Assembly (NCBI GenBank): GCA_013298695.1
Contig: JAAFIS010000001.1
Coordinates: 1-64,000, forward strand
Reading direction: 5' to 3'
Length of the DNA: 64,000 nucleotides
Origin: Betaproteobacteria bacterium
Lineage (GTDB): Bacteria > Pseudomonadota > Gammaproteobacteria > Burkholderiales > Casimicrobiaceae
The notes beneath the pieces are model-generated. The model ran no database searches and had not been told where the DNA came from. It saw only the letters and a list, made by a program, of their open reading frames with translations. This document shows positions 1 to 8,115 of the stretch, one piece after another. The translations under genes and the position numbers were made by a program. How positions within the stretch are numbered: the first letter of the stretch is position 1; every line of letters starts with the position of its first letter.

Positions 1-281
1 TCCTGCTCATCGTTCCGATGCTCGCGTGTTTGCCTTTCGCGCGGCTCTCAACGCTGGAAACCTTGTTTGTGCTCGCACTTGGCGTCGGTGTTTTGATTGT
101 GGAAATTCTCAACTCGGCAATTGAAGCCGTGGTCGATCGCGTCTCGCTTGAACGGCATCCGCTGGCCGGGCGCGCGAAGGATCTTGGGAGCGCCGCCGTG
201 TTTTTGAGTCTGACGATGTTCATCGTAAGCTGGGCACTCATCGTTGCGCTGCCGATTGCGAGTCGATTCCTGAATTCATGA
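1..281 (+). CDS. dgkA: Diacylglycerol kinase, C-terminal part (5' end outside window)
   Basis: Small inner-membrane kinase that phosphorylates diacylglycerol to phosphatidic acid, recycling lipid released by membrane-derived glycan synthesis. The frame is open from base 3 and the gene starts before the window. The visible part carries the family signature ILNSAIEAVVDR followed by GRAKDLGSAAV, which holds the catalytic glutamate and the nucleotide-contacting residues in E. coli DgkA. A hydrophobic final helix ends in RFLNS. The gene is followed by a bidirectional terminator shared with the convergent histone-like gene. The identification is firm; only the N-terminus is missing. Confidence 0.93.
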   Translation, partial: LLIVPMLACLPFARLSTLETLFVLALGVGVLIVEILNSAIEAVVDRVSLERHPLAGRAKDLGSAAVFLSLTMFIVSWALIVALPIASRFLNS

Positions 282-311
282 CGAATCGCTGATGAGGTCG
301 GTTCGGCCATA

Positions 312-338
312 AAAAAAGCCCGCAATTGCGGGCTTTTT
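312..338. terminator. Bidirectional rho-independent terminator between dgkA and the histone-like gene
   Basis: The stem GCCCGCAATTGCGGGC is flanked by an A-run on the left and a T-run on the right, so it can terminate transcription in both directions. It sits between two convergent genes. Confidence 0.9.
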
Positions 339-355
339 CTTGCGATAAACGCGGA

Positions 356-817
356 CTATTTCAGCTGATTCGAGATCAACTTAGTCATCTCAAACATCGA
401 GACTTGCGCTTTGTTGAAGATCGCCTTCAACTTCGCATCTGCATTGATCATGCGCTTGTTAGCGGCATCTTGCAGTTTGTTTTTCTTGATGTATTCCCAA
501 ATCTTCTTAGTAACTTCTGTGCGTGGCATTGGGTTTGCACCGATCACCGCTGCAAGAACCGATGAAGGCGTCATGGCCTTCATAAACGCTGCATTAGGCG
601 TGCGCTTTACGGCTGGCTTTTTTGCTGCGGGTTTCTTTGCGGCTGGCTTTTTCGCTGCAGGTTTTGCGGCTGGCTTTTTCGCTGCTGCTTTAGCGGCAGG
701 CTTCTTAGCTGCCACTTTCGCGGCTGGCTTTTTCGCTGCGGGTTTGGCCGCAGGTTTCTTTGCTGCGGGTTTCTTTGCTGCAGGTTTTTTCGCTGCGGCT
801 TTTTTGGCTGCTGCCAT
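356..817 (-). CDS. Histone H1-like lysine/alanine-rich protein with C-terminal SWIB domain
   Basis: Probable nucleoid-associated DNA-binding protein of 153 residues. The first half is a low-complexity run of AAKKPAAK-type repeats, like the C-terminal tail of histone H1. The last ~80 residues form a SWIB/MDM2-like domain (PRTEVTKKIWEYIKK, then KRMINADAKLKAIF and SMFEMTKL). The start at 817 is chosen because AAGGAG lies 8 bases before that ATG; an ATG two codons upstream is too close to it. The repeat is GC-skewed, so the opposite strand also stays open and should not be annotated. The SWIB fold is well recognised; the exact role (DNA compaction or regulation) is inferred. Confidence 0.9.
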   Translation of the reverse strand: MAAAKKAAAKKPAAKKPAAKKPAAKPAAKKPAAKVAAKKPAAKAAAKKPAAKPAAKKPAAKKPAAKKPAVKRTPNAAFMKAMTPSSVLAAVIGANPMPRTEVTKKIWEYIKKNKLQDAANKRMINADAKLKAIFNKAQVSMFEMTKLISNQLK

Positions 818-1219
818 ATTCATAACTCCTTCAATCAATCGATTGTTTCAAAGCACACGTGTGGGATAAAGCGCTAATCAACATGCTTTGTCATTCGCTC
901 ACAAAACATACGAAAAACGCTCCAGCCGAATTAGAAGCGATTTTTTTTTTATTGCAAAGCGAAAAAGGCTAATTTCAGACTTTTTTTACACAAAGTTCCC
1001 TCTGCACAACACTAAAAACACTAAAACAGCCTTTCCGAGCAAATGCACGATTTACGTGGGCGAGACGGCAAAATATCTGAAATATCGCACTTCGCAGGGC
1101 GTCGCCCCAGCGTAAGGGGAATTTCGTCGTTTCAGGCGGGACTATTTCAGTGTTGCGCATAAAAAACGCCCGATGAATATTCACCGGGCGTTTGACTGCG
1201 AGAGCCGCGACTTTCGCGG
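818..1219. other. Intergenic region with AT-rich promoter-like segment
   Basis: About 400 bases without a convincing gene. It holds the upstream region of the histone-like gene, an AT-rich stretch with a long T-run near 942-951, and the terminator of the acyl reductase gene at its right end. Short open frames here lack ribosome-binding sites and family resemblance. Confidence 0.6.
1161..1193 (-). terminator. Rho-independent terminator of the acyl reductase gene
   Basis: Read on the minus strand: stem CGCCCGGTGAATATTCATCG closing with GGCG, then a run of T. It lies just past the stop codon of the leftward gene at 1220. Confidence 0.85.
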
Positions 1220-3220
1220 TTAGAAATGGATTCCGCGCATCAGATTTGACAGCGCAAGTTGATCCGCAGATGGCCCCGTAACTTCGTTCTTTTTGCCTTT
1301 AGCGGCCTCCGAATCGCCAAACATACGGAAGCTGGTGTTCATGACGATTTGCGCGATGCGGGGCGCAAATGCGTGCAGAACCTGCCCCAAAATTCCAAGC
1401 CGCGTGGCAATGCGCACCGGTTTGTACACGATGGCGCGGATTATCATATCGGCGGCTTCATCCGGATCAAGCGTAGGAACGTTGTTGTAAATCTTCGTCG
1501 GCGCGATCATCGGCGTTTTCACCAGCGGCATATTGATCGTTGTAAAGCTCACGCCGCGATCACTGTACTCGGAGGACGCGCAGCGAGTGAATGCATCAAG
1601 CGCTGCTTTCGAGGCCACATACGAGGAAAACCTAGGCGCATTGGTGAGTACCCCGATCGACGAAATGTTGATCACGTGGCCTTTCTTTTTCGCCGCCATG
1701 CCGCCCAGCAGCCCCAGCGTGATCCGCAGCGCGCCGAAGTAATTCACGTCCATGGTTCGGGTGAAATCGTGGAACCGATCGTAGCTGCTTTCAATCGCGC
1801 GACGGATTGAGCGGCCAGCGTTGTTGACCAGAATGTCTACGCCGCCATACTTCGTTTCGAGAAGCGCGACAAAGTCAGCGCAACTTTTTTCATCGGTGAC
1901 GTCGGCAGGGTACGCAGATAGCTTAACGCCCTCCTTTTTCGCGAGCGCCAAAGTCTCGTCGATTTTTTCCTGATCGCGGCCGCATACGATGACGGCCTTT
2001 GCACTACCCGCAGCTGCGATTTTGAGCGCGGTCGCCTGCCCGATGCCCGAGGTGCCACCCGTGATTAAGATGACTTTTCCGGTGATTTGGCCTTTCAATG
2101 TGCGGTCAATAAAGAGATCGGGATCAAGATGGCGTTCCCAATAATCCCAGAGCTTCCAGGCGTAATCTTCAAGCGGCGGTACCGCTATTTTTGTGCCCTC
2201 AAGCGCTCGCAAGGTGTCGCGACAATCGAAGCGCACCGGATAGTTGATAAATCCTAGGGTGTCTTCGGGGATACCTAAATCCTTCATTACAGCATTTTTG
2301 ATTCGGCGCACTGGAGGCAACGCAGCGACGCCTTTCACCACGCTTTGCGGAATGAAACCAAATAGCGCCGCGTTTACGCGCAACGCCATTTGCGGAGCGT
2401 GCGCGGCGCGAGCAAACACGTTTAGCGAGTCTCCGATTCGCATCGGCGCAGGATCGGTGAGGTGAAACGCTTTTTTGTCGTGACCCTTTGCGTGTGCGAT
2501 GTGATCGGTCGCGTCCACCACAAAGTCAACCGGCACCATGTTCATGCGCCCGCCTTCAATGCCAATTGCGGGCATCCATGGCGGCAGCATCTCTCTCATC
2601 CGCTGGATCAGTTTGAAGAAATAATAGGGGCCATCAATTTTGTCGATTTCGCCGGTCTTCGAGTCGCCGAGAACAACGCCCGGACGGTACACGCGCCAAG
2701 GCATCTTGCAGTTTTCGCGCACGTACTGTTCGCTGTCGTGCTTAGTCTGCATGTAGGGGTGGTCAAGATAGTCTTTTGCTTCATCGAACATGTCTTCTCG
2801 AAACACGCCCTCATAGTTTCCCGCCACTGCGATTGAGCTCATGTGATTGAACTGCGCAGCCTTGATCTCATTGGCGAGTTCAACAGCGTGCTTGGTGCCG
2901 TCAACATTGGTGAGTTGATTGTCCTCAGCACTTGCGTTCATGTCATACACCGCCGCGAGGTGGAATACATGCTTAATTTTTGCGGCCTTGAGCTTCGTCT
3001 TTTCGGCGGTCGACACGCCCAACATCGGCTTTGCAAGATCGCCAACGACTGGGATGCAGCGTCCGGCTGCAGCGTCCCCCCAAAACGCCATCAACTGATC
3101 TACTTTTTTCTTGCTCTCAGAGCGGATCAAAAAATAGACGACACTATTTTTGCGATCAAGCAAACGCTTAACGAGCCGCTTGCCGATGAACCCTGAAGCA
3201 CCTGTGACGAAATAGCTCAT
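1220..3220 (-). CDS. Two-domain fatty acyl-CoA/ACP reductase (alcohol-forming type)
   Basis: A 666-residue protein made of two Rossmann domains. The N-terminal extended-SDR domain starts with FVTGASGFIG and has a YMQTK active-site motif near residue 156. The second, classical SDR starts near residue 388 with ITGGTSGIG and has YVASK. Domain order, length and many segments (HVFHLAAVYDM, GPYYFFK, VNNAGRSIRR, RFSSYVASK, TINMPLVKTPMIAPTKIY) agree closely with my memory of the Marinobacter alcohol-forming acyl-CoA reductase, which reduces acyl-CoA through the aldehyde to fatty alcohol for wax esters. The start at 3220 has AAAGGAGGG just upstream; an ATG six codons earlier has none. Neighbouring phasin and lipid enzymes fit a storage-lipid role. 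No wax ester synthase is in the window, so the end product is inferred. Confidence 0.88.
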   Translation of the reverse strand: MSYFVTGASGFIGKRLVKRLLDRKNSVVYFLIRSESKKKVDQLMAFWGDAAAGRCIPVVGDLAKPMLGVSTAEKTKLKAAKIKHVFHLAAVYDMNASAEDNQLTNVDGTKHAVELANEIKAAQFNHMSSIAVAGNYEGVFREDMFDEAKDYLDHPYMQTKHDSEQYVRENCKMPWRVYRPGVVLGDSKTGEIDKIDGPYYFFKLIQRMREMLPPWMPAIGIEGGRMNMVPVDFVVDATDHIAHAKGHDKKAFHLTDPAPMRIGDSLNVFARAAHAPQMALRVNAALFGFIPQSVVKGVAALPPVRRIKNAVMKDLGIPEDTLGFINYPVRFDCRDTLRALEGTKIAVPPLEDYAWKLWDYWERHLDPDLFIDRTLKGQITGKVILITGGTSGIGQATALKIAAAGSAKAVIVCGRDQEKIDETLALAKKEGVKLSAYPADVTDEKSCADFVALLETKYGGVDILVNNAGRSIRRAIESSYDRFHDFTRTMDVNYFGALRITLGLLGGMAAKKKGHVINISSIGVLTNAPRFSSYVASKAALDAFTRCASSEYSDRGVSFTTINMPLVKTPMIAPTKIYNNVPTLDPDEAADMIIRAIVYKPVRIATRLGILGQVLHAFAPRIAQIVMNTSFRMFGDSEAAKGKKNEVTGPSADQLALSNLMRGIHF

Positions 3221-3449
3221 GGAGCCCTCCTTTGACATTTACGAACGTTTTTTTTGACAATGATTATTGCGATGCACAAACTCTTGCAGAGCGTGCAATC
3301 GACCTGACCGATGTTGCATGCGCCACTTGTAACCCATTCTAGAGCCGCACAACTAGGAAAAACCAGCGTTTCTAGGATGTGCGCTCTATGCGTCGTGCCT
3401 ACAGTTCGATCCATACTTTTTTGCAACGCTCAACGGGAGATTGAAAACA

Positions 3450-3986
3450 ATGGTTAAGAAATTCAGCAAAGCAGAAGCGGCCGACAGCAACTTGCTCGGT
3501 ACCGTCAAAGAGTCATCAACGCAGATTTGGCTTGCCGGACTCGGCGCATTTTCTAAGGCTCAGGAAGAAGGATCAAAAGTGTTCGAAGCGCTTGTCAAAG
3601 AAGGTGCTGGCTTGCAGAAGAAAGTTCGCAAGTTCGCGGATGCGCAAGTCTCTGATGTCACCAATGAAGTTTCCGGAAAAATCACTGAGGCCACGAGCAA
3701 AGCGGCTGGTGCTTGGGATCGCCTGGAAACGGTGTTCGAAGAGCGTGTAGGTCGCGCAGTCAGTCGACTTGGTGTTCCTTCGAAGGCCGACATCGCCGCG
3801 CTCACCGCGCGCGTTGAAGAACTCACAAAGCAAGTCGGCAAGATGAATGGCGCAGCGAAGGCGAAGCCTGCGGCGTTTGCTAAGCGTGCAAACGGCGCAG
3901 CAGCAAGCGTTAGCAAACTCGCAGCGAAGGGCGCGAAACGCGTAGTGACGAAAGCGAAAGCAACTGCACGTCGCGTCGTAAACTAA
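3450..3986 (+). CDS. Phasin family protein (polyhydroxyalkanoate granule-associated, PhaI/PhaF type)
   Basis: A 178-residue protein. The N-terminal half (STQIWLAGLGAFSKAQEEG) is the signature of poly(3-hydroxyalkanoate) granule-associated proteins that coat PHA inclusions. It continues with a long amphipathic, coiled-coil-like helix and a coil ending near residue 125. The last ~50 residues are alanine/lysine-rich, as in PhaF, whose tail binds DNA and helps to distribute granules at division. The ATG at 3450 is preceded by GGGAGA at a good distance; an in-frame TTG three codons earlier is rejected. It is transcribed divergently from the acyl reductase and ends at its own terminator. Confidence is high for the family, lower for the DNA-binding tail. 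Confidence 0.85.
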   Translation: MVKKFSKAEAADSNLLGTVKESSTQIWLAGLGAFSKAQEEGSKVFEALVKEGAGLQKKVRKFADAQVSDVTNEVSGKITEATSKAAGAWDRLETVFEERVGRAVSRLGVPSKADIAALTARVEELTKQVGKMNGAAKAKPAAFAKRANGAAASVSKLAAKGAKRVVTKAKATARRVVN

Positions 3987-4046
3987 TCGTCTAGATCCTA
4001 CCTGCGGCGCGGCAAAAATTTGGTTGCGCTGTGGGTGTGAACAAAA

Positions 4047-4072
4047 GAGGGCCACTTCGGTGGCCTTTTTCT
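4047..4072 (+). terminator. Rho-independent terminator of the phasin gene
   Basis: Stem GGCCAC, TTCG tetraloop, GTGGCC, then TTTTT. It separates the phasin gene from the patatin gene and argues against TTG 4024 as the patatin start. Confidence 0.88.
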
Positions 4073-4092
4073 TAACTGCTTGCTCGCTTAAG

Positions 4093-5304
4093 ATGGCCTC
4101 ACCTTCTACACAACCAACACATTCCGCGCCGCCAATTGCGCTCGCGCTGGCCGGGGGCGGACCGCTTGGCGCAATGTATGAAGTGGGTGCGATTGCCGCG
4201 CTCTCCGAAGCGCTGCCGATGCTCGACTTTACGCGTTTGCATGCGTACGTGGGCGTAAGCGCTGGCGCGTACGTGACCGCAGGCTTGGCAAACGGGATTT
4301 CTCCTAAAGAAATGGTTCGTTTGTTTATTGAAAACGAAGGCCCCGACGGCGAAACGCTGCCGCCGCGTGTTTTCATGAAACCTGCGTTTGCCGAGTACGC
4401 ACAACGCCTCACTCGGATTCCATCGATCACGTTACAAGCGTTAATTTCAGCCATCGGATCTGGGCGTTCGCGTCGCGCCGTCGATGAACTCCAGCGCTAC
4501 GCTGCCGCGTTGCCCACGGGGTTGTTCGACAACCGTGCGATGGAGGCTGGCGTGAGAGACCTGCTTTCGCGCCCCGGTCGCAGTAACGATTTTCGAAAAT
4601 TAGCTGCGCCGCTGTTCATCGTGGCAACCGATCTTGATTCCGGCGAAACGGTTGAATTCGGGACGCAGGAAACGATGCACGTTCCAATCTCGCAGGCGGT
4701 GCAGGCCTCTAGCGCGCTGCCCGCGATGTACCCACCGGTCAGGATCGGCGCGCGCCACTACGTTGACGGTGCGTTAAACAAGACTTTGCACGCATCGAGC
4801 GCGCTCAAGGCGGGCGCGAAGCTCGTTATCTGCGTCAATCCGTTGGTGCCGTTTGACGGGACTCGTGCGCAGCGAGCGCAGCCCCATCTTGCCGAGCGCG
4901 GGTTGCCGACCGTGCTGTCGCAAACCTTTCGCGCACTGATCCACTCGCGACTTGAAAAAAGTTTGGAGAGCTACGCCAACCGCTACAAGGATGCACGGCT
5001 CATCGTGCTGGAGCCGTCAAGAGGCGACGCCGACCTGTTTTTTTTAAACGTGTTTAGTTACACGCATCGCCGCCGAGTTGCTGAGCACGCATACCAGCAC
5101 ACGCGCGCGCAGTTGCTTGAAAAGTTCGACGTACTCGCGCCGCTCTTCGCGTCGCACGGTGTGGCGTTGAGCGAGCGGGCGTTGCGCGACGCTTCACGCA
5201 AACTCCTTCCCACCGCTAAGTCCACACGAGTCGGCAAAACCGGGCGCGCGATGTCTCAACTCGACGACGCGTTGGACAGTCTTGAGGCGAAGCTGCTGCG
5301 TTAG
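4093..5304 (+). CDS. Patatin-like phospholipase
   Basis: A 403-residue serine lipase-like hydrolase. Near the N-terminus is the oxyanion-hole loop LAGGGPLGAMYEVG, then the nucleophile elbow GVSAG. The Asp of the Ser-Asp dyad is in YVDGALN. Such proteins release fatty acids from phospholipids or depolymerise storage lipid. The extended C-terminus carries no recognised domain. I place the start at ATG 4093, just after the phasin terminator; the open frame extends upstream through the terminator but that part is unlikely to be translated. It has no signal peptide and so is probably cytoplasmic or a peripheral membrane protein. Its position next to a phasin suggests, without proof, a role in granule or membrane lipid turnover. 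Confidence 0.87.
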   Translation: MASPSTQPTHSAPPIALALAGGGPLGAMYEVGAIAALSEALPMLDFTRLHAYVGVSAGAYVTAGLANGISPKEMVRLFIENEGPDGETLPPRVFMKPAFAEYAQRLTRIPSITLQALISAIGSGRSRRAVDELQRYAAALPTGLFDNRAMEAGVRDLLSRPGRSNDFRKLAAPLFIVATDLDSGETVEFGTQETMHVPISQAVQASSALPAMYPPVRIGARHYVDGALNKTLHASSALKAGAKLVICVNPLVPFDGTRAQRAQPHLAERGLPTVLSQTFRALIHSRLEKSLESYANRYKDARLIVLEPSRGDADLFFLNVFSYTHRRRVAEHAYQHTRAQLLEKFDVLAPLFASHGVALSERALRDASRKLLPTAKSTRVGKTGRAMSQLDDALDSLEAKLLR

Positions 5305-5694
5305 TGTGTCGGCGCGCGCGGGGGCGAAATCGTCGTCATCAGCAGCCGTTTGGGCTCCCACGGCAAACCTTTACTGTAATTGCGCTACAGGCGGATAACA
5401 GTATCTTTTGATTACTATTGATTTATCGCGTATCGCCTAAATAAAAAGGCGTTTCGTTGTATTGGTTAAAAACAGCGGTGAGAACTCGGTTCACGCTAGG
5501 TTCATCGATGCGATTTAGGTGTAATTGGAGTATTTATCCCGAATAATGGAAGACGATAGCGCAAATTAGTGTGATACAACCAACTTGTCTGCGATTCGTC
5601 GAAATTTCGTCATTCGTCCTAAAATACCAATCTGGACGAAAGAGGCATCGCGCAGGCGCGCGTTGACCGTGACGTCCGTAAAGGGAGAAGTAAG
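5305..5694. other. Intergenic region upstream of the desaturase gene
   Basis: About 390 bases, AT-richer than the neighbouring genes, with no convincing gene. It most likely holds the desaturase promoter. A cluster of TTCGTC hexamers lies at 5595-5618 (listed separately), and AGGGAGAAG precedes the desaturase start. Confidence 0.6.
5595..5640. promoter_or_regulatory. Clustered TTCGTC motifs upstream of the desaturase gene
   Basis: TTCGTC occurs at 5595-5600, 5606-5611 and 5613-5618, with a reverse copy GACGAA at 5635-5640 next to an AT-rich CTAAAATACC. The arrangement could be a regulator binding site controlling fatty acid unsaturation. This is pattern evidence only. Confidence 0.3.
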
Positions 5695-6915
5695 TTGTTT
5701 GATTCTGTTTTGTCGTCTGTCGTGAATTTCGCGCAGTCGGGTCTAGTTGATTTATCGTGGTGGGGAGTCGTCGGCACGGTTCTCGTGCTAACTCATATCA
5801 CCATCGCCGCAGTCACCATTTTTTTGCATCGTGCACAAGCGCACCGTGCGCTCGACTTGCACCCTATCGTTTCCCATTTTTTCCGCGCCTGGTTGTGGCT
5901 CTCAACGGGGATGGTGACCAAAGAGTGGGTCGCGATTCATCGCAAGCACCACGCCAAGTGCGAAACCCCCGAAGATCCGCATAGCCCGGTTCACTACGGG
6001 CACCTCGGTGTGCTCAGATTTGGCGTGGATCTCTACCGTAAAGAGGCGAAAAACGCCGAGACGATTTCGCGCTACGGGTACGGCACGCCCGACGATTGGA
6101 TCGAGCGCAATGTGTACTCGCGCTACACGTGGCAAGGCATGGGCATCTCGCTCATCGTGTTTATTGCCCTTTTCGGCGTGATTGGGCTCAGTATGTGGTG
6201 TATCCAGCTGATTTGGATTCCAATCACCGCGGCCGGCATCATTAATGGTACCGGGCATCACCTTGGCTATCGCAATCACCACACCGAGGATGCCTCGACC
6301 AACATCGTGCCCATCGGCATCCTCATTGGCGGCGAAGAACTCCATAACAATCATCACGCATACGGCGCATCGGCCAAATTCTCGAATCGCTGGTACGAGT
6401 TCGATATCGGCTGGCTCTACATTCGGCTGATGCAAGCGGTCGGTTTGGCAAAAGTGCGCAAGGTTGCGCCCGCGCTTAAGTTGCGCGAAGTTGCTGCAAG
6501 TGAATCAGAAGCCCACGCCACGCTCGAAGCAATCATTACTCATCGCTATCGCGTCATGCAGGAATACGCACGGGTTGTGAAAGCCACCGCGAAATCTGAG
6601 TTTGACGCCCTTAAGGCGCGCGCTGAACGCGGCGAAATTCCTTTGCCTGATCTGCGCCAAGCGCTCAAAGATTTCCGTGCTGACGCAACGACGCTAGCTG
6701 ATGCGCAGCGCGCTCGTTTAGCAAGTTTGTTTGCGCACAGCGAAGCTCTCAAACAGCTCTACCTGAAGAAGCAAGAGCTAGCGGCGCTCTGGGGGCGCTC
6801 GACAGAATCTCGCGATCAGTTGATTGCTCGCTGGAAGGCTTGGCGCGCTGGCGCCGAAGGCTCGAACATCGCGCCGCTCCAGGCGTTTTCGATGCGACTC
6901 GCGCGTTACGCGTAA
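5695..6915 (+). CDS. Membrane fatty acyl desaturase (stearoyl-CoA 9-desaturase type)
   Basis: A 406-residue integral-membrane di-iron desaturase that introduces a cis double bond into acyl chains. The three histidine boxes are all present: HRAQAHR (H45-H50), HRKHH (H82-H86) and HNNHH (H217-H221). Hydrophobic segments flank boxes 1 and 2 and lie at about residues 150-182. The ~150 residues after the third box form a charged helical tail longer than in minimal desaturases. The start is TTG 5695, placed by AGGGAG about 8 bases upstream; no better ATG exists before the first hydrophobic segment. The gene is monocistronic and ends at a strong terminator. Function is confident; positional specificity cannot be read. 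Confidence 0.9.
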   Translation: MFDSVLSSVVNFAQSGLVDLSWWGVVGTVLVLTHITIAAVTIFLHRAQAHRALDLHPIVSHFFRAWLWLSTGMVTKEWVAIHRKHHAKCETPEDPHSPVHYGHLGVLRFGVDLYRKEAKNAETISRYGYGTPDDWIERNVYSRYTWQGMGISLIVFIALFGVIGLSMWCIQLIWIPITAAGIINGTGHHLGYRNHHTEDASTNIVPIGILIGGEELHNNHHAYGASAKFSNRWYEFDIGWLYIRLMQAVGLAKVRKVAPALKLREVAASESEAHATLEAIITHRYRVMQEYARVVKATAKSEFDALKARAERGEIPLPDLRQALKDFRADATTLADAQRARLASLFAHSEALKQLYLKKQELAALWGRSTESRDQLIARWKAWRAGAEGSNIAPLQAFSMRLARYA

Positions 6916-6932
6916 GTCTTCTTCGAGACGCG

Positions 6933-6959
6933 AAAAGCCCGCCTTGAGCGGGCTTTTTT
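6933..6959 (+). terminator. Rho-independent terminator of the desaturase gene
   Basis: AAAAGCCCGCC, TTGA loop, GCGGGCTTTTTT. It isolates the desaturase from the regulator gene that follows. Confidence 0.9.
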
Positions 6960-6967
6960 ATTGCCTC

Positions 6968-7003
6968 TTGACCCGCAGAAAGTGTTCCAATATATTGGAA
7001 CGC
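6968..7003 (+). promoter_or_regulatory. Promoter with an 18-bp perfect palindromic operator over the -10
   Basis: The hexamers TTGACC (6968-6973) and TATATT (6991-6996) are separated by exactly 17 bases. The perfect palindrome GTTCCAATATATTGGAAC (6984-7001) covers the -10. The expected transcription start, 7-8 bases past the -10, coincides with the ATG at 7004, so a leaderless mRNA is predicted. An operator here fits autorepression by the XRE regulator. Confidence 0.75.
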
Positions 7004-7588
7004 ATGTCTAGTGAAACAGATTTGAATGAACTCATCGCACGCCGCGTGCGCGAGCTGCGCAGCGCACTTGGACTATCGCTAGATGCAGTCGCCGAGAAAA
7101 GCGGTGTGAGTCGCTCTATGATTTCGTTGATTGAGCGCGCGGAAACCAATGCGACAGCGGTGGTGTTAGACCGGATTGCCGCCGCGCTCGGTTGTACGCT
7201 CACCGCATTTCTTGACCGGGGTGAAGTGGCTTCAAACCCGCTTTCGAAACGTCGTTCGCAACCGACTTGGTGCGATCCCGAATCGGGTTACGTGCGCAGA
7301 ATGCTCTCGCCGCCAAAGTTCGCGTCTCCTATTGATTTGATTGAAGTGACGTTCCCGGCTGGCGCGCGCGTCGCGTACGCGGCAACGGAAGGGCGCGAAC
7401 TCGATCAGCAGATCTGGATCATTTCTGGCGCGATGAACATTGAATTCGGCGGCACAACTTTCGCGCTTGAAGCCGGGGATTGCCTCGCAACGAAAGTCGC
7501 GCAACCGATCGTCTACACCAACCCCTATTCAAAAGCCGCACGCTATGTGGTCGCGCTCGCATCAAACACATCCGCTCGGAGACATTGA
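7004..7588 (+). CDS. XRE-family transcriptional regulator with C-terminal cupin domain
   Basis: A 194-residue regulator. Residues ~8-62 form an XRE-type helix-turn-helix (LSLDAVAEKSGVSRSMISLI, then ERAETNATAVVLDRIAAALG). The rest is a small-molecule-sensing cupin barrel (QIWIISGAMNIEFGG, LEAGDCLATK). Such proteins usually control adjacent catabolic or acetyltransferase genes in response to a ligand. The ATG at 7004 begins the conserved domain and lies 2 bases beyond the palindromic operator, with no room for a ribosome-binding site, so leaderless translation is likely. The GNAT gene begins right after its stop, indicating one operon. The ligand is unknown. Confidence 0.9.
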   Translation: MSSETDLNELIARRVRELRSALGLSLDAVAEKSGVSRSMISLIERAETNATAVVLDRIAAALGCTLTAFLDRGEVASNPLSKRRSQPTWCDPESGYVRRMLSPPKFASPIDLIEVTFPAGARVAYAATEGRELDQQIWIISGAMNIEFGGTTFALEAGDCLATKVAQPIVYTNPYSKAARYVVALASNTSARRH

Positions 7589-8110
7589 ATGAAATTAGTC
7601 AATTGCAACTACGAACAACACGCCGCATCAATCCTCGAGATTTTCAACGAGGCCATTGCCAACTCCACCGCGCTCTACGAATACAAACCGCGCACGATGG
7701 AGACAATGAAAACTTGGTTCGCGACAAAAGAAACGAATCGTTTTCCGGTGATCGGCACTGAGAACGACGCGGGCGAATTGCTGGGGTTTGCAAGCTATGG
7801 GACATTCCGCGCGTTCCCCGCGAACAAATACACGGTGGAACATTCGGTGTATGTGCAAAAGGATCATCGCGGCAAAGGCGTAAGTGTTGCGCTGATGAAC
7901 GCAACAATCGCTAAGGCGACAGATGCAGATTTACACACCTTAATTGGCGGCATCGATGCAGCAAATTCAGTGAGTATTGCGCTTCACGAAAAACTTGGTT
8001 TTAGTCATGCTGGAACGATTCGTCATGCAGCTTTCAAGTTCGGTCGCTGGCTCGATCTGGCGTTTTATCAATTGATTCTTCAAACACCGATGAATCCAAT
8101 CGACGGCTGA
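7589..8110 (+). CDS. GNAT acetyltransferase, phosphinothricin/methionine-sulfoximine type
   Basis: A 173-residue N-acetyltransferase. The acetyl-CoA-binding loop is in VQKDHRGKGVSVALM. Segments such as IFNEAIANSTALYEY, GFASYGTFRAFPANKYTVEH and SIALHEKLGFSHAG are typical of the PAT/MnaT/YncA group, which acetylates phosphinothricin, methionine sulfoximine or similar amino acids. The start codon follows the regulator stop directly, so translation is probably coupled and expression controlled by the XRE-cupin regulator. The natural substrate is not known; detoxification of an amino-acid-like compound is a reasonable inference. Confidence 0.87.
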   Translation: MKLVNCNYEQHAASILEIFNEAIANSTALYEYKPRTMETMKTWFATKETNRFPVIGTENDAGELLGFASYGTFRAFPANKYTVEHSVYVQKDHRGKGVSVALMNATIAKATDADLHTLIGGIDAANSVSIALHEKLGFSHAGTIRHAAFKFGRWLDLAFYQLILQTPMNPIDG

Positions 8111-8115
8111 GCACG

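Noticed and set aside
411-869. Long open frame antisense to the histone-like gene
   Set aside because: It is an alanine/phenylalanine-rich mirror of the AAKKPAAK repeat, with no ribosome-binding site or domain.
3573-4454. 293-residue leftward open frame
   Set aside because: Antisense to the phasin and patatin genes and crosses the phasin terminator; composition is that of a shadow frame.
7004-8110. Toxin-antitoxin pair made of the XRE protein and a GNAT toxin
   Set aside because: The regulator has a cupin sensing domain and the GNAT is of the phosphinothricin/methionine-sulfoximine type, not the tRNA-acetylating toxin type; an inducible enzyme operon fits better.
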